This document shows positions 8,486 to 17,719 of a stretch of 64,000 nt of DNA, in pieces. Under the pieces are notes generated by a model. The model saw only the letters and a list, made by a program, of their open reading frames with translations. It searched no databases and was not told where the DNA came from. Source of the DNA: Leptospira bouyouniensis (lineage in GTDB: Bacteria; Spirochaetota; Leptospiria; Leptospirales; Leptospiraceae); assembly GCF_004769525.1 (NCBI RefSeq), contig NZ_RQFT01000001.1, positions 124,001 through 188,000 on the forward strand, read 5' to 3'. The stretch's first letter is position 1. Every line of letters begins with the position of its first letter. Position numbers and translations under genes: made by a program.

Positions 8486-9208
8486 TTGGCAAATAAAACT
8501 TTAGTTGTCATCCCTGCCTATAATGAAGCCGCTACAATCGAAGAGGTTGTACGCGGTGCCATTGTATATGCAGATGTTTCAGTCACAGATGACTCTAGTA
8601 AAGATGAGACACCAATTATATTAAATAAACTCAAAAAGGAATTTGGTTCCCGACTTCATGTGATCCGACATGAAAAAAATACACATATTCCTAAAGGTAT
8701 CCAAGATGGAATGTTGTATGCAGTTGAAAAAAAATATGATTGGGTCATCACAATGGATGCTGGTTTGTCACATGATGCTGCGTATTTAAAAGAATTTATA
8801 CAATACCCAAATTGTGACTTGGTCATCGGTTCAAGAACCTCCACAGTAAATGTTCCCTTGTATAGAAAGTTTATATCTTGGTTAGCAGCGAAAGTGATGA
8901 ATTATTGTTTATCAAACGGAATATTTGATCTGTTCGGAAATAATTTGCGAGATTGCACAAGTGGATATCGAAGGTATTCTAAACCTATGTTTGAGACTAT
9001 TGCTTCGTACCCGTTGGAATCAGTTGCTTTTGATTTCCATATGGAGGCACTTTCGATTGTCTCTAAAAACAAAGGTACAATCAAAGAACTGCCAATTAAG
9101 TATGTTTTTTCCAACAGTAGTTTTAACCGTAAGGTTTTAAAACTTGCAATTCAGTTTGCAAAAAAACTTTTATTAAGAAAATGGAAACTAATTCCAGCTT
9201 ACCCATAA
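8486..9208 (+). CDS. GT2 glycosyltransferase, dolichyl-phosphate-mannosyltransferase-like
   Basis: Soluble GT2 enzyme of 240 residues. The family opening VVIPAYNEAATIEEVV (7-22) is clear, and TSGYRRYSK matches polyprenyl-phosphate glycosyltransferases of the DPM1 type. Such enzymes move a sugar from a nucleotide donor to polyprenyl phosphate or to a glycan. The metal-binding DxD region reads MDAGLSH (D91-A-G93) where DPM1-type enzymes normally have MDADLSH, so the second acidic residue is lost. The C terminus is basic (KLLLRKWKL) and may contact the membrane. Start is TTG 8486, supported by AGGA at 8475-8478 and by its position one base after the previous stop. It overlaps the next gene by 28 bases. 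Confidence 0.85.
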   Translation: MANKTLVVIPAYNEAATIEEVVRGAIVYADVSVTDDSSKDETPIILNKLKKEFGSRLHVIRHEKNTHIPKGIQDGMLYAVEKKYDWVITMDAGLSHDAAYLKEFIQYPNCDLVIGSRTSTVNVPLYRKFISWLAAKVMNYCLSNGIFDLFGNNLRDCTSGYRRYSKPMFETIASYPLESVAFDFHMEALSIVSKNKGTIKELPIKYVFSNSSFNRKVLKLAIQFAKKLLLRKWKLIPAYP

Positions 9209-10749
9209 AATCAAACCTTCTAAGTATCAGATGGAAGGTATTTCTTGTCACTATTGGATTGTTATGTGGCACATTTTTATTAGATAGAATCGTTTTTTTT
9301 GAACTTTATTTTTTATTTCCCAATGAAACCGAGTGGGATTCTTCTCCTTGGTACAATTTTATATATAAAACAAAAGAGTTACAGGCTACAAAAGACAAAC
9401 ATAGAACAATTATTACAGGTAGTTCTGTAGCACTATATTCTGTGTTACCTGATGAATTGAATCGAAAAATAAGTCCTCAAACCACTTACACTTTTTTTTC
9501 CCATGTGGCAATGACGCCAACGGACTTATTTTATTATAAAGAAAACTTACATAAATCGAATCCGAATTTGGTGGTTTACCTTCATAATTTTGCCGACTTA
9601 CAATGGGAATATATGGAGAAGGATGGTGACTTATTTAAATTCCAGTATGACATTTGGTTACATCAATTGGCAGGTCGTTATCCAACCAAAACAATCTATC
9701 CAATTTCTTATTTGAAAGATTACTGGAATCAAATCGATAGAAAATCATTATCAAAATTAGTCACGAAATCATTATTTTATGTAAGTAGATTTCGAATATT
9801 CTTTTGGGATCCAATAATCGTTTTTATAGATAATCATTTCCGAAGTGGGAGAAAATACCATCTTTATCAAGGGATGATTCCAACTGAAGGTATATGGTCC
9901 AAAGGTTGGACTAAAAATATTGCAACGATTGAATGCACGGAGCAAAAAGAAACTGAGTCAATATTCATTCAAAAAAAAGATACAACTGTAATGTTTCGTT
10001 TTTATGAAAATCAAAATTCATTAAAATCTAATTCTCCTTCTCATATTCAATCCATTCAATTTCAAAAATCAGGTTGGGTTGAAATTCAGTGGAACAAAAT
10101 GAACGAAAATAATAAACCTTGGAAGATTGTACAAATCGAAATACGATCGCAACAACCAACCGCAAAAGAAGTGAATTTGATTCGCTATGGAAAAGATGAA
10201 AAAGTAGGCATTCGTTTATCGCATTTTTTTTGCAAATCGAACCAAGTTGAAAATCGCTCTTACTCACGATCAAGTTATTGGGACGATACACGTTTTGTCC
10301 AAATGCCATTAGATGAATTCAAAGATGAATATTTTGAGCGAATGATACGGGATGCAGGAAATCGTAAAGAATTGTGGCGATTACATGTTGTACGGGAAGC
10401 TAAAAAAAATGTGAACACTGTCAAATTTGAACCTTGGTTAGAATACAATCGAATCTTACAAATATCTGAATTCTTTTATCAAAATCAAATTCCATTCGTT
10501 ATCGTGCTTAGTCCTGAAAATCCAATCGAGTATTCTTTTTATAAAAATTCTCAATGGAGAAAAGATTGGATTTCTCACTTGAAAAATCAATTAGAGAAAC
10601 GAGGTCAATCCTTGATTGATCATACGGAAGTTATAACTGATGTGAGGTATTTTTTTGATCCTCACCACTTAACATTCGAAGGTGCAAAGTATTATAATCC
10701 AATTTTTGAAAAGTCGATTGAGTCATACTCTTTGAGTCAAAAACAATGA
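9181..10749 (+). CDS. Membrane-anchored SGNH-like protein of the glycan operon
   Basis: 522 residues with one N-terminal membrane anchor (about 19-41, VFLVTIGLLCGTFLLDRIVFF) and a large extracytoplasmic part. ITGSSVALYS at about 78-87 is the SGNH nucleophile-type strand-turn, and DPHHLTFEGA close to the end matches the DxxH block of SGNH/DltD/AlgX-like proteins. Between them sits an inserted beta-rich region of ~150 residues (about 255-350). SGNH proteins in polysaccharide loci usually add or remove acetyl or other acyl groups, so I infer modification of the glycan made by this operon. A homologous layout is seen in the DUF1574 protein at 2782. The start overlaps the preceding GT2 gene. Confidence 0.65.
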   Translation: METNSSLPIKSNLLSIRWKVFLVTIGLLCGTFLLDRIVFFELYFLFPNETEWDSSPWYNFIYKTKELQATKDKHRTIITGSSVALYSVLPDELNRKISPQTTYTFFSHVAMTPTDLFYYKENLHKSNPNLVVYLHNFADLQWEYMEKDGDLFKFQYDIWLHQLAGRYPTKTIYPISYLKDYWNQIDRKSLSKLVTKSLFYVSRFRIFFWDPIIVFIDNHFRSGRKYHLYQGMIPTEGIWSKGWTKNIATIECTEQKETESIFIQKKDTTVMFRFYENQNSLKSNSPSHIQSIQFQKSGWVEIQWNKMNENNKPWKIVQIEIRSQQPTAKEVNLIRYGKDEKVGIRLSHFFCKSNQVENRSYSRSSYWDDTRFVQMPLDEFKDEYFERMIRDAGNRKELWRLHVVREAKKNVNTVKFEPWLEYNRILQISEFFYQNQIPFVIVLSPENPIEYSFYKNSQWRKDWISHLKNQLEKRGQSLIDHTEVITDVRYFFDPHHLTFEGAKYYNPIFEKSIESYSLSQKQ

Positions 10750-10768
10750 TTGTAATGGGAGAAACTAA

Positions 10769-11983
10769 ATGATTTTAAAAAAATTGAATCCTATTTTTCA
10801 TTTTCTAAACAAGAAACAATTCTTATCTATAACTTTGTTTTTTATCCTTTGGGGAATTTCTACAATTTCTTATTGGAAAAAATATGAATGGAATCCTAGC
10901 TCTATGGTCAACTTTGGTTATGAATTTGCATTACAAAACCAAAAAGAAACTCCTTCCAATTCCATATTATTTAAAGGTGAAACGGGAGATTTAGGAGCAG
11001 GTTACGATGGACAAATTTTTTATTATTTTTCAAGACCACTCGCAAATTTTAATTTAAACTGGCCGAAAGGATTTGATGAATCGTATCGGGCTCCCAGAAT
11101 CGGATATCCATTGTTAATTGCAATGTTTGGAGTATTTGGAAAAGGTTTTGCGATTTTTGGGATGTATTTTTGGAACATTTTCCTTATCTTAGTTTCTTAT
11201 TTTTACCTTCGAAAACTTTTGGATGATGAAACAAAACCATATACCATTCTTTACTTATTAAGTCCATTTGCTCTTGGTAGTTATTATGTACTTGTTAGTG
11301 ATTCTATAATGGTATCATTACTTATCATCGGCTATTACTTTTTTGTGAAGGAAAAATGGATTCAATTTATACTGTTATCTAGTTTGGCTATCCTTACAAA
11401 AGAACCTGCTTTGTTTTTATTATTTCCAATCGGATTGTATGCTTTGATTCATAAAGATTGGAAAAAGATGATCATAGTTGGTTCCGTTCTAGTGATTCCA
11501 GTTTGTTGGCATCTTTATTTATCATACCGTTTCCCAAATTGGAGACCTGGCAGACTGACAGACTTTATCCTTCCATTTGAAGGATTAATTTCGTATATGG
11601 AATCAATTTGGAGACAAATAGCAGCGGATTCAAATTTAAAAGAACTCGCTCGTTTGTTTTCTAGATTCCCATTAGTGGTTCTCTTTTTTCTCGGAGCATT
11701 TTTGCCTTTCACCGGCAAACTCAATAAAGGATGGGAGTTTAGAATTTCATTCCTTTTGATTATGTTTATGGTGGCGACAGCTGGTTACTACCACTTTTGG
11801 TCAGTGTATGAAAACGTTTCGAGAATGTTTACTTTATCAATTCCTGTTTTGTTATTACTAATGAATTCCGATAAACAACTTCGAAAACAAGAATATATAT
11901 TGGTAACGCTTCTTATTTTATTTTTGTTTGTTATAAAAGTTTTGTTTATTTCAAAACAAATGAATTTCCAAGTAGGTTTTTAA
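10769..11983 (+). CDS. Multipass membrane protein, probable GT-C-type glycosyltransferase
   Basis: 404 residues with about 10 hydrophobic segments, beginning with FLSITLFFILWGISTISYW. The first extracytoplasmic loop contains GAGYDGQIFYYFSRPL and RAPRIGYPLLIAMFG, an Asp-rich early loop typical of integral membrane GT-C enzymes that take sugars from polyprenyl-phosphate donors. This would pair well with the DPM1-like GT2 two genes upstream, which could make such a donor. That link is inference. ATG 10769 is preceded by GGGAGAAACTAA, a good ribosome-binding site, 19 bases after the previous stop. The gene ends tail to tail with the next gene on the other strand: both stop codons share the bases TTAA at 11980-11983. 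Confidence 0.68.
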   Translation: MILKKLNPIFHFLNKKQFLSITLFFILWGISTISYWKKYEWNPSSMVNFGYEFALQNQKETPSNSILFKGETGDLGAGYDGQIFYYFSRPLANFNLNWPKGFDESYRAPRIGYPLLIAMFGVFGKGFAIFGMYFWNIFLILVSYFYLRKLLDDETKPYTILYLLSPFALGSYYVLVSDSIMVSLLIIGYYFFVKEKWIQFILLSSLAILTKEPALFLLFPIGLYALIHKDWKKMIIVGSVLVIPVCWHLYLSYRFPNWRPGRLTDFILPFEGLISYMESIWRQIAADSNLKELARLFSRFPLVVLFFLGAFLPFTGKLNKGWEFRISFLLIMFMVATAGYYHFWSVYENVSRMFTLSIPVLLLLMNSDKQLRKQEYILVTLLILFLFVIKVLFISKQMNFQVGF

Positions 11984-13452
11984 AAGTTAGAATCAGATCC
12001 GATTTGGAAACTCTTTTTAGCTTCTTCGTTAAGTGAACTGATTTCTTCTTTTTTGAAAATCAGTTCATATCCATCGTTCATAATAAATTTGATAAATGGT
12101 GACTCATTTTGGTTCACTACCGTACGTAATTCCTCCAATGAACTGATTTCATGCCCATTGACAGATTTAAGTATTAATTGGTGGGTATTGTGGTATGCTT
12201 TGTTGCCCACGAGGGGAACTACTTGAGATAAAAATATTATTTTACCTTCTTTTGAATTTCTTTTGATTCGATAAAAATCGTTTAGATACAAAAGTTCTTT
12301 ACTCACACGATTACGCCACTGGTTGCCGTGGTCGGTTAAATAATGTTCGGAAAGTTCTTGAAAAATAATTCCAGCTAACATCAAATACTTAGGCATTTGG
12401 AATCTTGTATTCCCATGTGGAATTCGAATTGAGAATTCATTTAATGGTTTTAAATCCATTTCCAAAGAAATTGGTTTTTTATTTCTGAGTATTTTTATTT
12501 TAATTTTTTTATCAAAAGCAGATTCTGATTCATAAGTATTGTGAAATAGATATGACATGTTTAATTTTCCAAATTTTGGATGGTCAAAATATCCTTTCGG
12601 ATCAATTTTGAAGTTTGATACTTCTAAAATAACATCTTCTATTTGTAGCAGGCCATCAGCAGAAGAACTGGGATAAATTTCTGCCACAAGTACTCCCAAA
12701 TCATCTTTTCGGAGTCCTAAAACATTACGAGAAGCACTATCCACTAAAGGTTTGAATCGGAACCCCTTGAACGGAAAGGTTTTCCCATTTAAGAAATGTT
12801 TTATGGCAAAAGAGGGAATCATTTTCCCCATACCATTTTCCTTAAATTGGTATAAAATCCCTTGTGGAATTCTGGACGATGAATCAACGATGAGTTCACC
12901 TACACCATCCAACTTTTCTTCTGATTGGATTTCAATGTATGGTAGTTCCACATAACCGCTTGCATAAGATTCTATATCCATTCGAACCATTCGAACTTTT
13001 TTTTCTTCAATATTTCTTTGGTCCTTACCTTCCATAACCAATCCCAAACCAGGTAAAAATATTTCATTCGGGAATTGGACTTCTTTTAAATCTTTCTGAA
13101 AGGAAGGATCATTTAACTTCAAAATGGCGAGACCCAAATCAGCATCCAAACGATCTAGTTCAGCTGTATAAACTTTGAGTGCATCAGGTTTTTTAACTTC
13201 AATGTTTGTATAAAAATAAATCGCTTGGGCAGGAACTAAGATTCGATTGTCACCAATATAAATCCCGGTTGATTGGCGAATTTCTGGATTTTTAAATCTC
13301 CAAGGTTGGATGTAGTTTGGGTATACAACTGTAACTTTAATTTGTAGAATTGATGCGTCATGATTGGCAACAGGTACAGGTTTACTTTCCAATTGATTTA
13401 CTATGAATAATAACGTGATAAAACTATAAAATATTTGAGAGAGGTTTTTCAT
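11980..13452 (-). CDS. HtrA-like protein lacking the catalytic triad (pseudoprotease) with PDZ domain
   Basis: Exported protein of 490 residues with a signal peptide (LSQIFYSFITLLFIVNQLESKP). It aligns in order with the active HtrA encoded just upstream: GIYIGDNRILVPAQAI corresponds to the His region, DADLGLAIL to the Asp region and KLDGVGELIVDS to the GNSGGP region. His has become Gln and the Ser loop is replaced, so proteolysis is not expected; the Asp is kept. A PDZ-like domain (VLVAEIYPSSSADGLLQIEDVI) follows at about 255-330 and a second PDZ-like tail lies near the C terminus. It starts four bases after the stop of the active paralogue, so the two are co-expressed. It may be a binding partner, scaffold or substrate receptor for the active enzyme. 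Confidence 0.78.
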   Translation of the reverse strand: MKNLSQIFYSFITLLFIVNQLESKPVPVANHDASILQIKVTVVYPNYIQPWRFKNPEIRQSTGIYIGDNRILVPAQAIYFYTNIEVKKPDALKVYTAELDRLDADLGLAILKLNDPSFQKDLKEVQFPNEIFLPGLGLVMEGKDQRNIEEKKVRMVRMDIESYASGYVELPYIEIQSEEKLDGVGELIVDSSSRIPQGILYQFKENGMGKMIPSFAIKHFLNGKTFPFKGFRFKPLVDSASRNVLGLRKDDLGVLVAEIYPSSSADGLLQIEDVILEVSNFKIDPKGYFDHPKFGKLNMSYLFHNTYESESAFDKKIKIKILRNKKPISLEMDLKPLNEFSIRIPHGNTRFQMPKYLMLAGIIFQELSEHYLTDHGNQWRNRVSKELLYLNDFYRIKRNSKEGKIIFLSQVVPLVGNKAYHNTHQLILKSVNGHEISSLEELRTVVNQNESPFIKFIMNDGYELIFKKEEISSLNEEAKKSFQIGSDSNF

Positions 13453-13456
13453 CTAT

Positions 13457-14944
13457 TTATTTACCTGTAATATGATAGGTTCTTTTGATTTGTTCGTCAG
13501 CTTTTTCGGATTCCTCTTTGTCTAAAATCATTGGTACTTGGATTCCATAAAAGTGGATTTTAAAAGTTTTCTCTTTTGAGTTTTGTATTAAATTTTTGAA
13601 GTGGTTTAGGTTTTTCACCTTTATTCCATTAAATGACTCGACAACCATGTTCAAATAAAAATCGGAATGTGAATTCGTTGGGTGAGGTAATTTCCTATAT
13701 AAAACAACGTCTTCTGTTTCGCCATCTAACAACTGTGATCCTTCGTAAAACCTATAAACCAATAAACTTCCACCTTGAGTTTGGCCAATTTTACTCCAAG
13801 TTTCTAAAAGATCTCTATTTACTGTTTGGAAGACAAGGCCACCAAAAATTAGATAATCATATTCTTTGCCATAACTAGATCTTTGGTTTTCCATTTGTGG
13901 CATTTTTTTGGCAGGAAAACTCACTTGTATTTTTTTCTTTTTTCGAATTAATTCGAATTTGATTTCTTCTCCAGCAAATTTATTATCAATTACTTCCAAA
14001 AAATCAATGGAGTTTGTTTCCAATAAGTTACCGTTACGACCAATTTTACGACCGTCAATCGCTGTCAGATAATCACCTGGAAATAGGTATCCATCTGCCG
14101 ATCCATTTCTGAAAACTCTTGTAATAAAAACTCCTTCTTCGCCATTTGGAATTTCATAATATTTTCTATGGGATTCAGAAAAAGAGTTTTGTGTTTGGAT
14201 ACCAAGTTCTACATAGCCATTGTAATTTCCATCTTCGATATCTTTTAAAAAATGTTCGATTACATTTGTTGGTATGATATATCCAATATTTTCTCCTTTT
14301 GTCGATGCTTGGAAGGCAACACCAACAACTTTTCCATTCTGTAATGCTGGACCGCCAGAATTTCCTGGGTTAATTGCTGCATCCACTTGAACAACCAAAT
14401 GGCTATCGATTTGTGAATGTGCATAATTAGATTGTTCAATCCTCGAGACAATTCCACGACTGACCGATATTTTACTGCCTCCAATTGGATAACCAATGAT
14501 ATCAACTGGACTTGCAAGTTCTGGTAATCCACCTAACTTTAATTCTACACTATCGGTATAAAATGATTGATCCGGGACTTCTAAAATAGCCAAGTCACAA
14601 TCGTGTGCAATGTATAATAATTTCAATTCAAACCATTCCGTTTGGTTATTCCTTTGCGCTTCAATAAATTTGGCATTGGAAACAACATGGGCATTTGTCA
14701 AAATACGGTTTTTGGTAATGATAAATCCTGAGCCAGTGGATGCAGAGATTCCAGAAGACATCCAAGGGGAAAAGGGATCTTTTGCTTGTGAAAATACACG
14801 GATTTGGACTACAGATTTCTTAATTTCGTCAACAGATTGACTGTTTGCATCTGCATACAATGAGTCGGAGAATAAAGAAAGAAAAAATAAAATAGTACTC
14901 GCAAAGGCAAGTGGGTAGGTTAACATTTTTTTCTGTTTCTGCAT
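13457..14944 (-). CDS. HtrA/DegP-family serine protease with PDZ domains
   Basis: Periplasmic quality-control type protease. The triad is intact: NAHVV for His, HDCDLAIL for Asp and NPGNSGGPAL for Ser, followed by a PDZ domain (GVFITRVFRNGSADGYLFPGDYLTAIDG) and a further PDZ-like C-terminal region. From ATG 14944 the first residues are an excellent signal peptide (KQKK, then LTYPLAFASTILFFLSLFS, cleavage near LYADA), about 495 residues in all. Longer starts exist: ATG 15004 has AAAGG five bases upstream, and GTG or ATG near 15031 is also open, but these would add a charged leader. The start overlaps the divergent gene at 14943 within a CATG. The inactive paralogue follows four bases downstream. 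Confidence 0.88.
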   Translation of the reverse strand: MQKQKKMLTYPLAFASTILFFLSLFSDSLYADANSQSVDEIKKSVVQIRVFSQAKDPFSPWMSSGISASTGSGFIITKNRILTNAHVVSNAKFIEAQRNNQTEWFELKLLYIAHDCDLAILEVPDQSFYTDSVELKLGGLPELASPVDIIGYPIGGSKISVSRGIVSRIEQSNYAHSQIDSHLVVQVDAAINPGNSGGPALQNGKVVGVAFQASTKGENIGYIIPTNVIEHFLKDIEDGNYNGYVELGIQTQNSFSESHRKYYEIPNGEEGVFITRVFRNGSADGYLFPGDYLTAIDGRKIGRNGNLLETNSIDFLEVIDNKFAGEEIKFELIRKKKKIQVSFPAKKMPQMENQRSSYGKEYDYLIFGGLVFQTVNRDLLETWSKIGQTQGGSLLVYRFYEGSQLLDGETEDVVLYRKLPHPTNSHSDFYLNMVVESFNGIKVKNLNHFKNLIQNSKEKTFKIHFYGIQVPMILDKEESEKADEQIKRTYHITGK

Positions 14945-16073
14945 GAGTTTATTTGAATCCATTTTATTCGGATCGGTAGCCTTTTTTTCTTTGATTACGG
15001 GCATCGTTTCCTTTAGGAAGAATCCTCGCACCGGAATGAAAACAAGTTTTTCAATCCTTGCTGGTTTTTTCTGTATTGGTAATTTGACAATCTTACTCGA
15101 TACTTTGATTTTAAAAAACCAAATCCTAAATCACCCACATTTCATTTCCACATTCCTTGTATTTCTGTCCTTTGTACTCATTTTATTTGGCTTACACTTC
15201 CCAACCTTTTTTCGCAATTTCCCAAAACTTTTGATCATCAGTTCATTTGTATTTGGTATGGGGACTATGTTGCTTGTTGTTGATTTGGGTTTACTCAACG
15301 ATATTTATCCTGAAGCCAGCTTGATCCTATTGAAATATTATTATAATAGCTATTATATTTTAACATTTTTGATTTTTTCCTATTTGATCATCGCCAAACT
15401 TCGTTTTAATTTTCCAGCAATCCAAACGTTTATGGAATATATTTATTATGCGGCATTTTTTTCATGTTTTTCTTTTTTGATTATCTGTAATTATTCTTCG
15501 ATCATTCCAATCAGTACTTTATATTTTTTGCATTTTTTTCTGTTTTTAGATTTATTATTCTTAACTTGTTTTATCGTTTTTTTATTTCATTATTCTTTTA
15601 CAAAAGATTATCTCACACATCCATTTTCTTTTTTATTTGAAAGATCCAAACAAATTTTTGAAGAAAAAATTCCTGCCAATCATTCCAATTCAAGAATTAT
15701 CAAAGAAAAACTTTGGAACTTATATGAAAAACATAATTGGAAAAAAACAATGGATAGTTTTTGGTTTCAAATCTTAGTTGATGAAACCTTAGACAACGCT
15801 TTGGAACATGGTGGGAAAAGGGAAGAGGACATCATCACAGTTCATGTATTTGAATCTCCAAAATACATAGATGTTTTTGTAATAGATAGCGGAAAAGGAT
15901 TTAACCCAAGATTAATTCCAAGCCCAATTGAATTAGATCGTAAACTTGTGACAGGCGGAAGAGGGATTCACATTCTAAAAAAACTATTTTTGGTTCGATG
16001 GAATTTTTTAGGAAACGAAGTGAATATCCGAGTCGATAAAACAAAAAGCTCCGACTGGAAATCAAATGTTTAG
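14943..16073 (+). CDS. Membrane protein with C-terminal HATPase (RsbW/histidine-kinase-like ATP-binding) domain
   Basis: 376 residues. The first ~230 contain about seven membrane segments, and the last ~140 form a GHKL ATP-binding domain: N box DETLDNALEHG, G1 box DSGKGF and G2 box GGRGIHIL. There is no HisKA phospho-acceptor region between them, so the domain resembles anti-sigma or partner-switch serine kinases (HATPase_c_2) more than a classical sensor kinase. I infer a membrane-bound serine kinase that senses through its transmembrane part. Candidate partners are the STAS-like protein and the PP2C phosphatases elsewhere in the window, but there is no direct link. Its ATG overlaps the start of the divergent HtrA gene; no ribosome-binding site is obvious. 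Confidence 0.75.
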   Translation: MSLFESILFGSVAFFSLITGIVSFRKNPRTGMKTSFSILAGFFCIGNLTILLDTLILKNQILNHPHFISTFLVFLSFVLILFGLHFPTFFRNFPKLLIISSFVFGMGTMLLVVDLGLLNDIYPEASLILLKYYYNSYYILTFLIFSYLIIAKLRFNFPAIQTFMEYIYYAAFFSCFSFLIICNYSSIIPISTLYFLHFFLFLDLLFLTCFIVFLFHYSFTKDYLTHPFSFLFERSKQIFEEKIPANHSNSRIIKEKLWNLYEKHNWKKTMDSFWFQILVDETLDNALEHGGKREEDIITVHVFESPKYIDVFVIDSGKGFNPRLIPSPIELDRKLVTGGRGIHILKKLFLVRWNFLGNEVNIRVDKTKSSDWKSNV

Positions 16074-16116
16074 TCGAAACTTTTTGTTCTTGTTCGTTAG
16101 ATTTTAAGTTTTGTTC

Positions 16117-16650
16117 TTAGTGCCCTTCGAATTCGCAAATTGAAAAAACATCAATTCCATAAGTATCTTTGATTCTTTTTGCACCACCTAAATCTGGTAA
16201 GTTGATAATTGTCGAACATTCAATCACTTGTCCTTTTAAGTTCTGTACAAGTTTGATCGATGCTTCCAATGTCCCACCAGTTGCAATTAAATCGTCCATG
16301 ATAAGGACTTTGTCCCCAGGAACTATTGCATCAGTATGGATTTCAACGTGGTCAACACCATATTCTAACGCATAAGATTCTGAAATTGTATTCCCAGGTA
16401 ATTTTCCTTTTTTTCGAATGGGAACAAACCCCACTCCTAATTGGAACGCAAGTGCCGCACCAGGAATAAACCCTCTTGCGTCGATGGCGGCAATCTTATT
16501 TAATTTTGCATTTTGGTATCGTTCTACAAACATCCCAATGGTCAGTTGGAAACCCTCTGGATCAATGAGAAGGGAAGTAATGTCTCGAAACAAAATCCCT
16601 GGTTTCGGGTAATCAGGAATGGTTCGGATCTTAGATTTAACAATGGACAT
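16117..16650 (-). CDS. apt: Adenine phosphoribosyltransferase
   Basis: Purine salvage enzyme that makes AMP from adenine and PRPP in the cytoplasm. All family marks are visible: the N-terminal [26 protein letters not shown], and the PRPP-binding loop [16 protein letters not shown]. From ATG 16650 the protein has 177 residues, the usual length; the frame stays open to a TTG at 16686, but that codon falls in the U-tract of the terminator behind htpX, so ATG 16650 is the better start. The gene is probably transcribed from its own promoter, because the terminator at 16684-16715 separates it from htpX. It converges on the HATPase gene with a 43-base gap. Confidence 0.95.
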   Translation of the reverse strand: MSIVKSKIRTIPDYPKPGILFRDITSLLIDPEGFQLTIGMFVERYQNAKLNKIAAIDARGFIPGAALAFQLGVGFVPIRKKGKLPGNTISESYALEYGVDHVEIHTDAIVPGDKVLIMDDLIATGGTLEASIKLVQNLKGQVIECSTIINLPDLGGAKRIKDTYGIDVFSICEFEGH

Positions 16651-16683
16651 AAATGGATGAAACCAAAGAAGACTAGGGTCTTG

Positions 16684-16715
16684 CAATAAAAAAAGGCCGG
16701 CAAATGCCGACCTTT
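16684..16715 (-). terminator. Intrinsic terminator of htpX
   Basis: Read on the minus strand, a 10-bp stem (aaaggtcggc pairing with gccggccttt, one G-U pair) with a four-base loop is followed at once by a run of T. It lies 29 bases after the htpX stop and just before apt, so it ends the htpX transcript. Confidence 0.88.
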
Positions 16716-16743
16716 CCCAACATTCTAGAGCCTTCTAGATGTA

Positions 16744-17634
16744 TTATCTCATTTGTTTGAGAGCGAGGATTCGATCTTCTAATGCCGGGTGAGTGGCGAA
16801 TAGAGATAGGAATCCTCCTTTTTTCGAAGAGATTTTGAAAGATGCAATGGCTTCTCCTCTTGGGTCTTCTGGCATCTCTACCATTTGTCGGAGAGATTCC
16901 AATGCGGATATCATAGATTCCCGTCCTGCAAGTTTGGCACCGCCAGCATCTGCTCGGAATTCTCTCTGGCGAGAGAAGTAAGCAACAGCCATAGAACCTA
17001 AGATTGAGAAGACGATATCGAGAGCAATGGTCACAACAATACGAACAATATGAGCCATTTCTTCTTTCACAGCATTGGCTGCTACATAAGCAATGATACG
17101 TGAGATAAACATCGCAAATGAGTTCACAACACCTTGGATAAGGGTAAGTGTTACCATGTCACCATTTGCTACGTGAGACAATTCGTGAGCAAGCACCCCT
17201 TCTAACTCTTGTGTGTTCATCCGGTTAAGGAGACCTGTAGAAACAGCGACAAGGGCACTTGATTTGCTTGGTCCCGTTGCAAATGCATTTACTTCAGGGG
17301 ATTCGTAAATACCAACTTCTGGCATAGGAAGGTGGGCTCTTTGAGCCAAGGATTGTACACGGCGGTACACATCCATTTCATGTGCTGAAGCTTGTTTTGG
17401 ATCGATAACTTTCACACCCATCGTCCACTTCGCCATCATTTTGGAAAGTAAGAGGGAAATGAAAGATCCCGCCATACCCCACATTAAACAGAATACAATG
17501 AGTTGCGTTAGATCCAAACCATAGGCACGGATACTGAATCCCATCGAACCCAAAAAGGTAGTAACGATGGAAATCGTCGTCATAATCAATATATTGGTTA
17601 ACAGGAAAAAACCGATTCGTTTGATCCAAGTCAT
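16744..17634 (-). CDS. htpX: HtpX-family M48 membrane zinc metalloprotease
   Basis: Inner-membrane quality-control protease that cuts misfolded membrane proteins. The 296 residues show two N-terminal membrane segments (about 7-28 and 38-62), the zinc motif HELSH at 150-154 (LAHELSHVANGDMV), two further hydrophobic segments after it, and the third-ligand region FSRQREFRADAGGA. The ending FATHPALEDRILAL is the usual HtpX C terminus. AAGGAG lies 12 bases before ATG 17634. Length and motif order match the family throughout. It is monocistronic, with the terminator at 16684-16715 behind it. Confidence 0.95.
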   Translation of the reverse strand: MTWIKRIGFFLLTNILIMTTISIVTTFLGSMGFSIRAYGLDLTQLIVFCLMWGMAGSFISLLLSKMMAKWTMGVKVIDPKQASAHEMDVYRRVQSLAQRAHLPMPEVGIYESPEVNAFATGPSKSSALVAVSTGLLNRMNTQELEGVLAHELSHVANGDMVTLTLIQGVVNSFAMFISRIIAYVAANAVKEEMAHIVRIVVTIALDIVFSILGSMAVAYFSRQREFRADAGGAKLAGRESMISALESLRQMVEMPEDPRGEAIASFKISSKKGGFLSLFATHPALEDRILALKQMR

Positions 17635-17719
17635 AGGAAATTGTTCTCCTTACGGTTCTTAGTAGAACCTACATGTTAGACTGAAACTTTACGTTCTTTT
17701 GCAAAAGATTACAAGCAAT

